A stretch of DNA of 64,000 nucleotides. Origin: Gottschalkia purinilytica (GTDB taxonomy: Bacteria; Bacillota; Clostridia; Tissierellales; Gottschalkiaceae). The first letter of the stretch is position 1. The number at the start of each line of letters is the position of its first letter. Made by a program: the position numbers and the translations under genes. Below, one piece after another: positions 17,457 through 24,690 of this stretch. Location: NCBI RefSeq assembly GCF_001190785.1, contig NZ_LGSS01000007.1, forward strand, positions 1 through 64,000. Reading direction: 5' to 3'. Under the pieces are notes generated by a model, which worked only from the letters and a program-made list of their open reading frames with translations, was not told the origin of the DNA and searched no databases.

Positions 17457-18257
17457 ATGAGACTTATAAACAAAAGAACAGTATTACTTTTGATAGTAAT
17501 GATAATTATAGTATTAATTATAAATCTGCCAAAAGAATCATCATCAGAAAAAATTAAAGTAGGGGTTTCGGATGATTCTTCAGGTATAGTATTAAACTAT
17601 ATGATAAAAAATGGATTTAAAGCAATTCATATGCAAAAAGATTTTGAGACATATTCAATAAAAGACTGTTGCAGTAATACATCCCAATGGGCTTTGACAT
17701 CAGATTTATTGGATATATCTATATTATGTCCAGATGCTGCAAAAGCCTTAGTAGAGAAGGATAGTAGATTTGAAATAAATTCTATAGTTATGTTGAATTC
17801 AGATATATTTGTATTGAGAAAAAATAACCCTAAGAAAATAGGAATAACGCAGAAAAGATATTATCAAAAAGACTTAGTTAAAGAAAGATTTGGAAATGAT
17901 GTTGAAATAGTACCTATGATTTCAACAGCTCTTCCCTATGCTCTAGAAAAAGGGATGGTTGATGGTATTGTCATAGACATTTTAAAGGGACTGTCAATAG
18001 ATGGAGAAAAACTTTCAGCACATACAAATAAGGATATACCTACTTATGTGTTAGTAGTAAGAAAAGATTTTAAAAAAGACGCAAGATATAAAGAGTTTAT
18101 AGAAAACTTCAAGATAGCTACAACTAAACTTAATAACGAAGAAATACTTTTAAATGAGCTTAAAACTGACAAAGAAAATAACTTTGGTAGAAAGGAGGTT
18201 GAAAATTGGAAGAATCTCAAAGTAAAGCTAGTATATATAATAAGTCAGGAACATTAG
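17457..18257 (+). CDS. saoB: Membrane-anchored substrate-binding protein (SaoB-like)
   Basis: The 266-residue protein has an N-terminal hydrophobic anchor (residues about 8-23) and then a NitT/TauT-like binding domain beginning IKVGVSDDSSG. A vicinal Cys pair sits in IKDCCSNTSQW (Cys71, Cys72), near where the ligand would bind; relatives may carry selenocysteine there. It differs from the lipoprotein binding protein at 15558. Its last 52 bases overlap the start of the permease gene. I recall the NCBI name 'ABC transporter substrate-binding (seleno)protein SaoB', which fits but is unchecked. Confidence 0.7.
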   Translation: MRLINKRTVLLLIVMIIIVLIINLPKESSSEKIKVGVSDDSSGIVLNYMIKNGFKAIHMQKDFETYSIKDCCSNTSQWALTSDLLDISILCPDAAKALVEKDSRFEINSIVMLNSDIFVLRKNNPKKIGITQKRYYQKDLVKERFGNDVEIVPMISTALPYALEKGMVDGIVIDILKGLSIDGEKLSAHTNKDIPTYVLVVRKDFKKDARYKEFIENFKIATTKLNNEEILLNELKTDKENNFGRKEVENWKNLKVKLVYIISQEH

Positions 18258-19024
18258 TAAAGAGTTCTTTATTAAATAATCCTAAAATTTTTATATATAA
18301 GTTAATATTTTTTTCATTAATTATATTTATTTGGTATTTTTTGGCTAAATACTATAATAATGACTTAATACTTCCTAGTCCATATAATACAGGAAAGTCT
18401 CTGATACAGTCTATTACAAGCAAAGAAGTGATTACAAATATACTTATAACTTTAAAAAGAGTTTTAACAGGGTTTCTGTATGCTTTTTTAATAGGTGTTC
18501 CAATAGGATTTCTAATGGGATATTCTAAAATTGCAAATGGTGTTGTAGAAGGATTGATTCATTCATTAAGACAAGTTCCACTTATGGCTTGGGTACCACT
18601 TACAATAGTATGGTTTGGGTTAGGTGATGGGCCTACTATATTTTTAATAGCATTTACAGGAGTATTTCCTATTATTCTAAATACTATTGATGGAATCCAA
18701 GGTATATCTAAAGACTACTATAATGCTGCAAAAAGTATGGGAGCAGGTCCAGTTAGTATATTTAAAGATATAATTGTACCAGCTACTATTCCTAATATAT
18801 TAACAGGATGTAGGATTGCTATAAGCAATGGTTGGATGTCGGTAATCTGAGCGGAGTTCATTGCTACGAGTGCTGGGTTCGGCTACTCTTTAGTTGAAGC
18901 TCAAACAATGATGCAGACAGATAAACTAGTTGCCTTAATGATAATGGCTGCATTAGTTGGATTTGGGATAGATATACTTTTACAATTACTAAATAAAACT
19001 CTTACCAAGTGGAGGGTTAATTAA
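18206..19024 (+). CDS. saoP: ABC transporter permease with in-frame UGA, probable selenoprotein (SaoP-like)
   Basis: The frame starts at TTG 18206, preceded by AAAGGAGG, meets UGA at 18848-18850, and continues in frame to TAA 19022-19024, giving 272 residues. The part before the UGA is a NitT/TauT-type permease (SsuC family) with six predicted helices and the coupling-loop region; the part after it, AEFIATSAGFGYSL, is the canonical continuation in which AE..GxGY is normal. The UGA sits where ordinary permeases carry a small residue, so Sec215 would face the membrane domain. A premature stop is the alternative. The intact downstream frame and a hairpin right after the UGA favour selenocysteine. 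Confidence 0.8.
18851..18888 (+). promoter_or_regulatory. Candidate bacterial SECIS hairpin in saoP-like gene
   Basis: GAGT (18868-18871) pairs with ACTC (18885-18888), then CTG pairs with CGG past a bulged base, leaving an apical loop GGTT (18876-18879) about 25 bases from the UGA. A GGU loop with a nearby bulge is the known bacterial selenocysteine-insertion pattern. Confidence 0.65.
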
Positions 19025-19027
19025 ATA

Positions 19028-19813
19028 ATGCGACTTGAGATAAAAAATATTTCAAAAACTTTTACAAATAAAAAAGAAGTAAATAATGTACTTGAAGATA
19101 TTAGCTTCAATGTAGGAGAAGGAGAATTTGTAACACTATTAGGACCATCTGGATGTGGTAAAACAACACTCTTAACAATTATAGCAGGATTTCAAAATCC
19201 AAGCAGTGGAGAAATCTTCTTAAATGGAAATAAAGTAACAAAACCAGGACCTGATAGAGGATTTGTTTTTCAAAATTATGCTCTTTTTCCATGGATGACT
19301 GTTAAAGAAAATATTACATATCCTATGAAACAACTAAAGTTATCTAAAAATGAACAAGAAGAAAGATTACAAAACCTTTTAAAGATAGCTCAGCTTCAAG
19401 GAAAGGAAAATTTATATCCTCATCAAATATCTGGAGGAATGAAACAAAGAACAGCCGTAGTAAGATCACTTGCTAGTAAGCCAGAAGTTTTACTTATGGA
19501 TGAGCCTTTAGGTGCTGTAGACTTTCAAATGCGACAGATACTTCAAAAACAACTAGAGGATATGTGGATGAAAGACAAAACTACTGTAGTTATGGTAACA
19601 CACGATGTAGATGAGGCAGTATATTTAAGTGATAGAGTTATAGTTATGTCAGACAAAAGGGGAACGGTAGTTGAAGATATAAAGATAGATATCTCTAGAC
19701 CTAGAGATAGAAATAGTAAGCAATATGATTCTTATAAAAAGCATCTTATGGGAATTCTAAAAATAGCTTTAACTAAAAATCAAATTGAAAATGAGGTAGC
19801 TTTTGCTAAATAA
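19028..19813 (+). CDS. saoA: ABC transporter ATP-binding protein of the selenoprotein operon (SaoA-like)
   Basis: The 261-residue ATPase shows Walker A GPSGCGKTT, the Q-loop FQNYALFPWMT, signature SGGMKQR, Walker B LLMDEPLGAVD and the switch His in VTHDVDEA. It is of the SsuB/TauB type and energises the permease encoded three bases upstream. Together with one or both binding proteins it forms an import-type ABC transporter. The permease stop and this ATG are almost adjacent, which shows that transcription and translation are expected to run past the UGA. Confidence 0.9.
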   Translation: MRLEIKNISKTFTNKKEVNNVLEDISFNVGEGEFVTLLGPSGCGKTTLLTIIAGFQNPSSGEIFLNGNKVTKPGPDRGFVFQNYALFPWMTVKENITYPMKQLKLSKNEQEERLQNLLKIAQLQGKENLYPHQISGGMKQRTAVVRSLASKPEVLLMDEPLGAVDFQMRQILQKQLEDMWMKDKTTVVMVTHDVDEAVYLSDRVIVMSDKRGTVVEDIKIDISRPRDRNSKQYDSYKKHLMGILKIALTKNQIENEVAFAK

Positions 19814-19828
19814 AAGGGGGAAATCAAA

Positions 19829-20161
19829 GTGAAAGTAGCGTATGTTTTAAATACTGATAATTCAAGAACTATACTTAGAGATATGATTATTCCACAACTA
19901 GAACAAGGAATACATGGAGCAGAGGTAGTGGGAATGTTCTTTTTAATGGACAATACTTATATGCTTCTAGAAGATTGCGAAATAGGAGAAAAGCTTCAAA
20001 ACTTACATGAAAAATTAGGAATAGTTCTTTTAGCTTGTGATAAATGTGCATTAGAAAGAGAAGTAGCAGATAAGATGATTGCAGGGGCATCTATAGGATG
20101 TTTTCCAACATTATACCCTACTTTGAATTCAGCAGGAGTAGAACATATTATAACATTATAA
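19829..20161 (+). CDS. saoD: DsrE-like small protein (SaoD-like)
   Basis: The 110-residue cytoplasmic protein starts with GTG after AAAGGGGGA. It resembles the DsrE/YchN sulfur-relay fold: KVAYVLNTD first strand, a long helix, then VLLACDKCALER with two Cys and GASIGCFPTLY. DsrE-like proteins carry sulfur on Cys; a role in handling a released thiolate, selenium or metal species is possible. It is the last gene of the operon, ended by the hairpin at 20240. I recall 'DsrE-related protein SaoD' as the NCBI name. Confidence 0.75.
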   Translation: MKVAYVLNTDNSRTILRDMIIPQLEQGIHGAEVVGMFFLMDNTYMLLEDCEIGEKLQNLHEKLGIVLLACDKCALEREVADKMIAGASIGCFPTLYPTLNSAGVEHIITL

Positions 20162-20239
20162 TAAAGAAATTAGTTAGATGTAGAATAAAAAGTATCGACA
20201 TATATAAGAGTTACTACTCTGTTAAACATAAAACAAAAT

Positions 20240-20290
20240 AAGCTTATATCTTAATCTCCGAGAGAGTAAGATATAAGCTTTAAATTTTTT
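20240..20290. terminator. Bidirectional terminator
   Basis: Perfect 14-bp arms AAGCTTATATCTTA (20240-20253) and its complement (20267-20280) are followed by a T-run; it separates the converging selenoprotein operon and corrinoid-activator gene. Confidence 0.85.
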
Positions 20291-20331
20291 TATTTATGTA
20301 TTTTTATAAGAACTTAATAGAAGTAGATTTA

Positions 20332-22062
20332 TTAGAAACTAAGTTCTTTTATAAATGTTTCTTGAAATTCATCACTCATTGATAATTCTAATACTTTTAT
20401 GTTTTCTTTTATATAAGACATTTTGTCTAATATATCTTTATTAATCAAAGATAGCCTAGCCCCTTCGATAGATGAATTTCCTACAAAAGTTATAGTACCT
20501 TTGAATCCTTTAGGAATTAGGGAAATCTTTTTAATACTTTCAGGATTAAGATGATATCCAAAGGCACCTGCAACTACTACTTCATCTACATCATCTATGG
20601 TCATACCAAATTGTTTTAAAAGAAGTAATATTCCTGTAGATATAGCACCCTTAGCAAGTTGAACTTGTCTTATATCACTTTGAGAAATATAGATGTCATC
20701 TGTGATATAAAAGTTTTTATCTACAAGCCTTTCTAGCAAAGGTTGAGGCATATTTTTATTAAACCTACCAGATTTCAGAACTACTTTTTTATCAATGAGT
20801 TCACTCATGATATCTATAAGGCCACTACCACATATACTTTTTGCTTTAATGTTACCTATTACCCCTATGTTAAAGTTGAAGTTATCATCTATATTAAAAG
20901 TTTCAATAGCACCACTTTCAGCTCTTGATCCACATGATATGTTCATACCTTCAAGTGCTGGACCAGCAGCAGTTGAAGTTCCAGATAAAATAGAGTTTGA
21001 TATTAATACTATTTCACCATTAGTTCCAATGTCTACAAATACAGCAGTATTTTCTTTATTGTCAAATCCAGTTGCAACTACTCCAGAAACTATATCGCTT
21101 CCTACGTATCCAGATGCACTTGGAAGTAAAGTTACTATGCCTAAAGAGTTAATATTAATTCCTAGTTCTTCAGCATTTATATCAATTTTATCAAGAAATA
21201 TAGGTTTGTAAGGGGCTCTTGATATAGATATAGCACTTACTCCTAATAAGAAGTGAAGCATAGTAGTATTTGCAGATATAACTACATTATAGATATCATC
21301 ATTAGAATACTTATTTTCTAATAGAGAATTAACTAAAAGATTAATTTCGTTTATAATACTTTCATGTAGTTCTTTAAGTCCATTTTTATTAGTCATAGAA
21401 TAAGTAATTCTAGATAATACGTCACCACCAAATTTAGATTGTGGATTTAGAGAGGAGATTTTATTTATAATTTCTCCTGACTGAATATCAACAAGGTAAC
21501 TTGATATTCCAGTAGTTCCAATATCTATAGCTACTCCTAATAGATTATTAAAACTTTTATCTATATCTAGAATAGTATTGTCAAATACGATCCCTTCTAG
21601 TGAATTAATTTTATGATCTAGTAAGTAAGATAGTTTTGAATATATTTTAAGATTTTTAATATCATAATTTAAAGATTCAATATATGGAGTAGAATTAGAT
21701 TGATCATATTTAGGTAAATTTATTTTTTTAAATCTACTTTCTAGTTTAGTATCTATGGAGTATCCTTTGTTTATAGTCTTTAAATCGTTAGAGTTAAACT
21801 TTAAAAGAGTTACTTCAATATCTCCTTGAATCGATGCTTGACATGCTAATCTTATATTTTCTTCATTTTTAATCAAACTTTTTTCTTCATCTAAAGGAGC
21901 TGAAAGATTACCTTTAACTTTAACTTTACATTTACCACAAGTTCCAGCACCATTACAAGGAGTTTCAAAGTCCACATTCCCTTTTCTTATAGCATCTATA
22001 AGTAGAGTATTTTTAGGAACTTCAATAACTTTATCAAGGTTCTTAATATGAACTTTAACCAT
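20332..22062 (-). CDS. RACo-like corrinoid protein activator ([2Fe-2S] + ASKHA ATPase, DUF4445)
   Basis: The 576-residue protein begins with a [2Fe-2S] ferredoxin domain (CNGAGTCGKCKV and a later RLACQA), followed by a linker and a large ASKHA-type ATPase domain beginning GVAIDIGTTGISSYLVD near residue 175, with VDIGTNGEI and CGSGLID in the second half. This layout is that of RACo/RamA-type reductive activators, which restore the Co(I) state of a corrinoid protein using ATP. It lies directly downstream of an MtaA-like methyltransferase on the same strand. No corrinoid protein gene is in this window, so its client must be elsewhere. Confidence 0.88.
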   Translation of the reverse strand: MVKVHIKNLDKVIEVPKNTLLIDAIRKGNVDFETPCNGAGTCGKCKVKVKGNLSAPLDEEKSLIKNEENIRLACQASIQGDIEVTLLKFNSNDLKTINKGYSIDTKLESRFKKINLPKYDQSNSTPYIESLNYDIKNLKIYSKLSYLLDHKINSLEGIVFDNTILDIDKSFNNLLGVAIDIGTTGISSYLVDIQSGEIINKISSLNPQSKFGGDVLSRITYSMTNKNGLKELHESIINEINLLVNSLLENKYSNDDIYNVVISANTTMLHFLLGVSAISISRAPYKPIFLDKIDINAEELGININSLGIVTLLPSASGYVGSDIVSGVVATGFDNKENTAVFVDIGTNGEIVLISNSILSGTSTAAGPALEGMNISCGSRAESGAIETFNIDDNFNFNIGVIGNIKAKSICGSGLIDIMSELIDKKVVLKSGRFNKNMPQPLLERLVDKNFYITDDIYISQSDIRQVQLAKGAISTGILLLLKQFGMTIDDVDEVVVAGAFGYHLNPESIKKISLIPKGFKGTITFVGNSSIEGARLSLINKDILDKMSYIKENIKVLELSMSDEFQETFIKELSF

Positions 22063-22063
22063 T

Positions 22064-23065
22064 TTAATATTGTCCTTTCTTAACGTAGTCTGTCATAATC
22101 TTTAAGTTTTCTATTGGAGTTGACATACCTAGTCCACAGGCTGGAGAGACTATATTTACACCTGCATTAATACATGTTTTAGTTAAACCTTCTATTTTTT
22201 CTTTAGAGCCAAAGTTTAATACATGAGTGCTTACATTACCCATTAGTCCAGTCTTAACTATATTTCTAGTGACTTTCATACTTACTATTGAATCAAAACT
22301 TAAAGCATCTGCACCTATTTCATTTAAGCTTTCGATTATGTTGTTGGCATTCCCACATATATGAACAATTACGGGTACACCTTTCGCATGTACTCTATCT
22401 ATGAATTCTTTAAATAAAGGAACAATAAATTCATTAAAACTTTTCGTGCCTAATATTTCACCTGTAGCAGTTGGGTCAGAAACAGCTATAACATCTGCAC
22501 CAGCATCTATCATACATTCAGCATAGTCTATAGTATATTTATTTACGAATTCTAAAAATTCATGAGCTTGTTTTGGATCTTTTCTAAGCATTTTTAATAG
22601 CTTCAATGGATCTATAACAGATGAAGCTGTACTGAAAACTCCTGTTATGTTACCTATTACAGGAACTTCATCATTTTTTAGTTTTTTTATAGCGTTAATT
22701 ACTTCTGGCATTCTATCAGCAGAAGTAGTATGAATATTATACCTTTCTATAATTTCTTTTACTGAAGATTCATTATATTTACTTACAAGAGGCTCTACTA
22801 GTTTTGAACCTAGATCAATTTCTACACCTAATGGCTCAGCTTCTACAGTTAAGCAAAAAGGAACGCCATAATTTTCAAATCCTGTAAGATCATAAACTTT
22901 TTTAGCTGCTTCAGCCATTGGATTTGCATCCTTATTATGATTGCCAGAAATATCTTCTAAAACTTCAGTTACAGCAGCATTCATCATACCACCTGGACAT
23001 ATTACAGGAGGTCTATCGACTTTCTCACCTTTTAATACTTTAATTAATCTTTCTTTAGCATTCAA
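22064..23065 (-). CDS. MtaA/MtbA-like methyltransferase, uroporphyrinogen decarboxylase fold
   Basis: This protein of about 333 residues is a member of the UroD-fold methylcorrinoid:thiol methyltransferases. Zinc ligands of the MtaA type are visible in VIHICGN and the later SPACGLG. It begins with NAKERLIKVLKGEKVDRPP, the family's usual start. I choose TTG 23065, seven bases after AGGGGTG; the upstream ATG at 23086 lacks a site. Its usual acceptor is a thiol or tetrahydrofolate-linked carrier. It forms a two-gene operon with the activator at 20332. Confidence 0.82.
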   Translation of the reverse strand: MNAKERLIKVLKGEKVDRPPVICPGGMMNAAVTEVLEDISGNHNKDANPMAEAAKKVYDLTGFENYGVPFCLTVEAEPLGVEIDLGSKLVEPLVSKYNESSVKEIIERYNIHTTSADRMPEVINAIKKLKNDEVPVIGNITGVFSTASSVIDPLKLLKMLRKDPKQAHEFLEFVNKYTIDYAECMIDAGADVIAVSDPTATGEILGTKSFNEFIVPLFKEFIDRVHAKGVPVIVHICGNANNIIESLNEIGADALSFDSIVSMKVTRNIVKTGLMGNVSTHVLNFGSKEKIEGLTKTCINAGVNIVSPACGLGMSTPIENLKIMTDYVKKGQY

Positions 23066-23313
23066 AATCAACACCCCTAAATTCAAAAATATTTGATTTA
23101 TATTGTCTAATAACTTATAAAAATATTTTAAAATTAGTTTTTAGCCAATATAAGAATCCAATATAACTACTATATAACAATAATATATCAGAATATGTTG
23201 GACTTTCGTTATCAAAATATTGTATATAAAAGTAAAGATTAATTCGTTATATATATACTACTTTGTTTTTAGTATGAAGTTATCCAATAGATTAAATGAT
23301 TTATCTAAAAGTC
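23066..23313. other. AT-rich intergenic stretch
   Basis: The sequence holds the promoter region of the minus-strand corrinoid operon; I see no frame or clear structure before the repeat at 23314. Confidence 0.35.
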
Positions 23314-23380
23314 AAAAAAGATAGTGTAGTGGGAGAAATACACTACTTATAAATTTAAGATTGTAAGTTATTTCTATAAA
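23314..23380. repeat. Intergenic hairpin repeat, copy 1
   Basis: The unit has a hairpin GTAGTG/CACTAC preceded by AAAAAAGATAGT and followed by a shared tail (TTAAGATTGTAAGTTATTT). A diverged second copy lies at 24197. The two copies bracket the broken DUF169 gene. Confidence 0.5.
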
Positions 23381-23525
23381 TATATCATATAACGTATTTG
23401 AGATATGAATAAATCTGTAAATCCTTAGGTCTTTAGATTTTAAATTATTATAGAAAATATCTATAAATTAAACAATATATATTAGGTTTTGCTATTCGAC
23501 ATATCACAACATTTATATAATAATT

Positions 23526-24079
23526 GTGATTGAAAGCTTTAAATTTTGTAAGTTTTATCTAAATACTAGGTCAGGATTGTACAATAGTCTATGTAATTCA
23601 AAATTAGTTCAGAAAGATATAACTTATATAAATCACGAGATTTATGGATTAGAGATAAGACCATTAAAAGATTTCATTGAAAAACCAGATATAGTTATAA
23701 TGATAACTAATCCATATCAATCAATGAGAATAATTCAAGGATACACTTATCAATTAGGAGTTCATAAGAATATTAAGATTGCAGGTAATCAAGTATTTTG
23801 TTCTGAATGTACAGCAACACCTTATGAAAGTAATGATTTAAATATATCTATGCTGTGTTCTGGAACTAGATATTTTGCTAAATGGGATAATAATGAAATG
23901 ACTATAGGAATTCCATATAATAAGCAAGTATATTAATTAATGGAATAATGAAAACTATGAATCCTGTAGAGCCAAATAATATTAAGAAGGAAATAGAAGA
24001 CAGAGCAAATAAACTGGGAAAAAGCGTTGATATATTGTATGATAAAAACTATTATGATGGACAGCTAAAAGTTAAATAG
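23526..24079 (+). pseudogene. Broken DUF169-family gene (5' truncated, frameshifted)
   Basis: The first frame (23526-23936) matches the central and C-terminal part of DUF169 proteins: RPLKDF, VIMITNPYQSMRIIQGYTY, FCSECTATPYE, SMLCSGTRYF, IGIPYNK. It starts without a ribosome site and lacks the roughly 80-100 N-terminal residues. It stops at TAA 23936, yet the family's ending continues in another frame from about 23936 (NGIMKTMNPVEPN) to TAG 24079. So there are two lesions. DUF169 genes often lie near corrinoid or UroD-fold genes, as here. Confidence 0.8.
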
Positions 24080-24196
24080 GAAGTTTATACTCGCACTCAC
24101 GAATTTTAATCATGAGTATATTTATATAATAGAACTTATTTTTAAGGTCTAATTTAATATGAGAGTTAATTAATAGATTTCGACGATCTATTTAAA

Positions 24197-24263
24197 TAAA
24201 AAAATAGTGTACTGGGGGAGTACACTATCTGGAAAGTTAGGATTATAAATTATTTTTCTAAAT
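24197..24263. repeat. Intergenic hairpin repeat, copy 2
   Basis: A perfect 10-bp stem ATAGTGTACT/AGTACACTAT with a GGGGG loop is followed by a tail similar to copy 1 at 23314 (TTAGGATTATAAATTATTT). Confidence 0.5.
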
Positions 24264-24367
24264 CCCCACCTGATATGTTAAGTAATATGATAAAAACTAA
24301 AACTTATCAGGCCTTTTAAATATAGTAAAAGGGATTGAGGAGTTTTAGATACAAAGAGTTTTAGGAT

Positions 24368-24403
24368 ATAAGTAAAGTATATTTTAAAATATACTTTACT
24401 TAT
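24368..24403. repeat. Perfect 36-bp palindrome without loop
   Basis: Bases 24368-24385 are the exact reverse complement of 24386-24403. There is no G+C-rich core or T-run, so a terminator is not obvious; it could be a protein-binding site or a cruciform-forming element. No gene lies in 24080-24690, which otherwise holds only the repeat and the terminator described here. Confidence 0.7.
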
Positions 24404-24568
24404 TTATATTATATCCAGATACTATGTTTTAACTCAGTAAATTATGAAATATAGTGAGAAATGTATAAATTTGATGTATTCATTTGAATAATTTACTTAA
24501 TTAAAATATTAAAACTGTTAGTAAACAGCCAGAAATACCAATTAATAAAAATAGCCTAGATTATTAAT

Positions 24569-24597
24569 AAGGAGTTACAAAAATACTCCTTTTTTTT
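24569..24597 (+). terminator. Hairpin with T-run upstream of the LtaS-like gene
   Basis: AAGGAGT (24569-24575) pairs with ACTCCTT (24585-24591), followed by seven further T. It lies about 95 bases before the next gene and may be an attenuator or a terminator of upstream transcription. Confidence 0.6.
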
Positions 24598-24690
24598 ATA
24601 ATTTTGTAACTAAAATGACATAAACCTTTGATTTTAGAGAAGATTACTTATATAATAGAGAAGACGTAATTTTTTTGAGAGGATGATTAT

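Noticed and set aside
18848-18850. UGA in the ABC permease as a nonsense mutation making a pseudogene
   Set aside because: The intact frame beyond it keeps the conserved ending and its stop meets the next gene at normal spacing; a GGTT-looped hairpin follows.
20332-22062. Activator gene as part of the sao-like operon
   Set aside because: It is on the opposite strand beyond a bidirectional terminator and is coupled to the MtaA-like gene instead.
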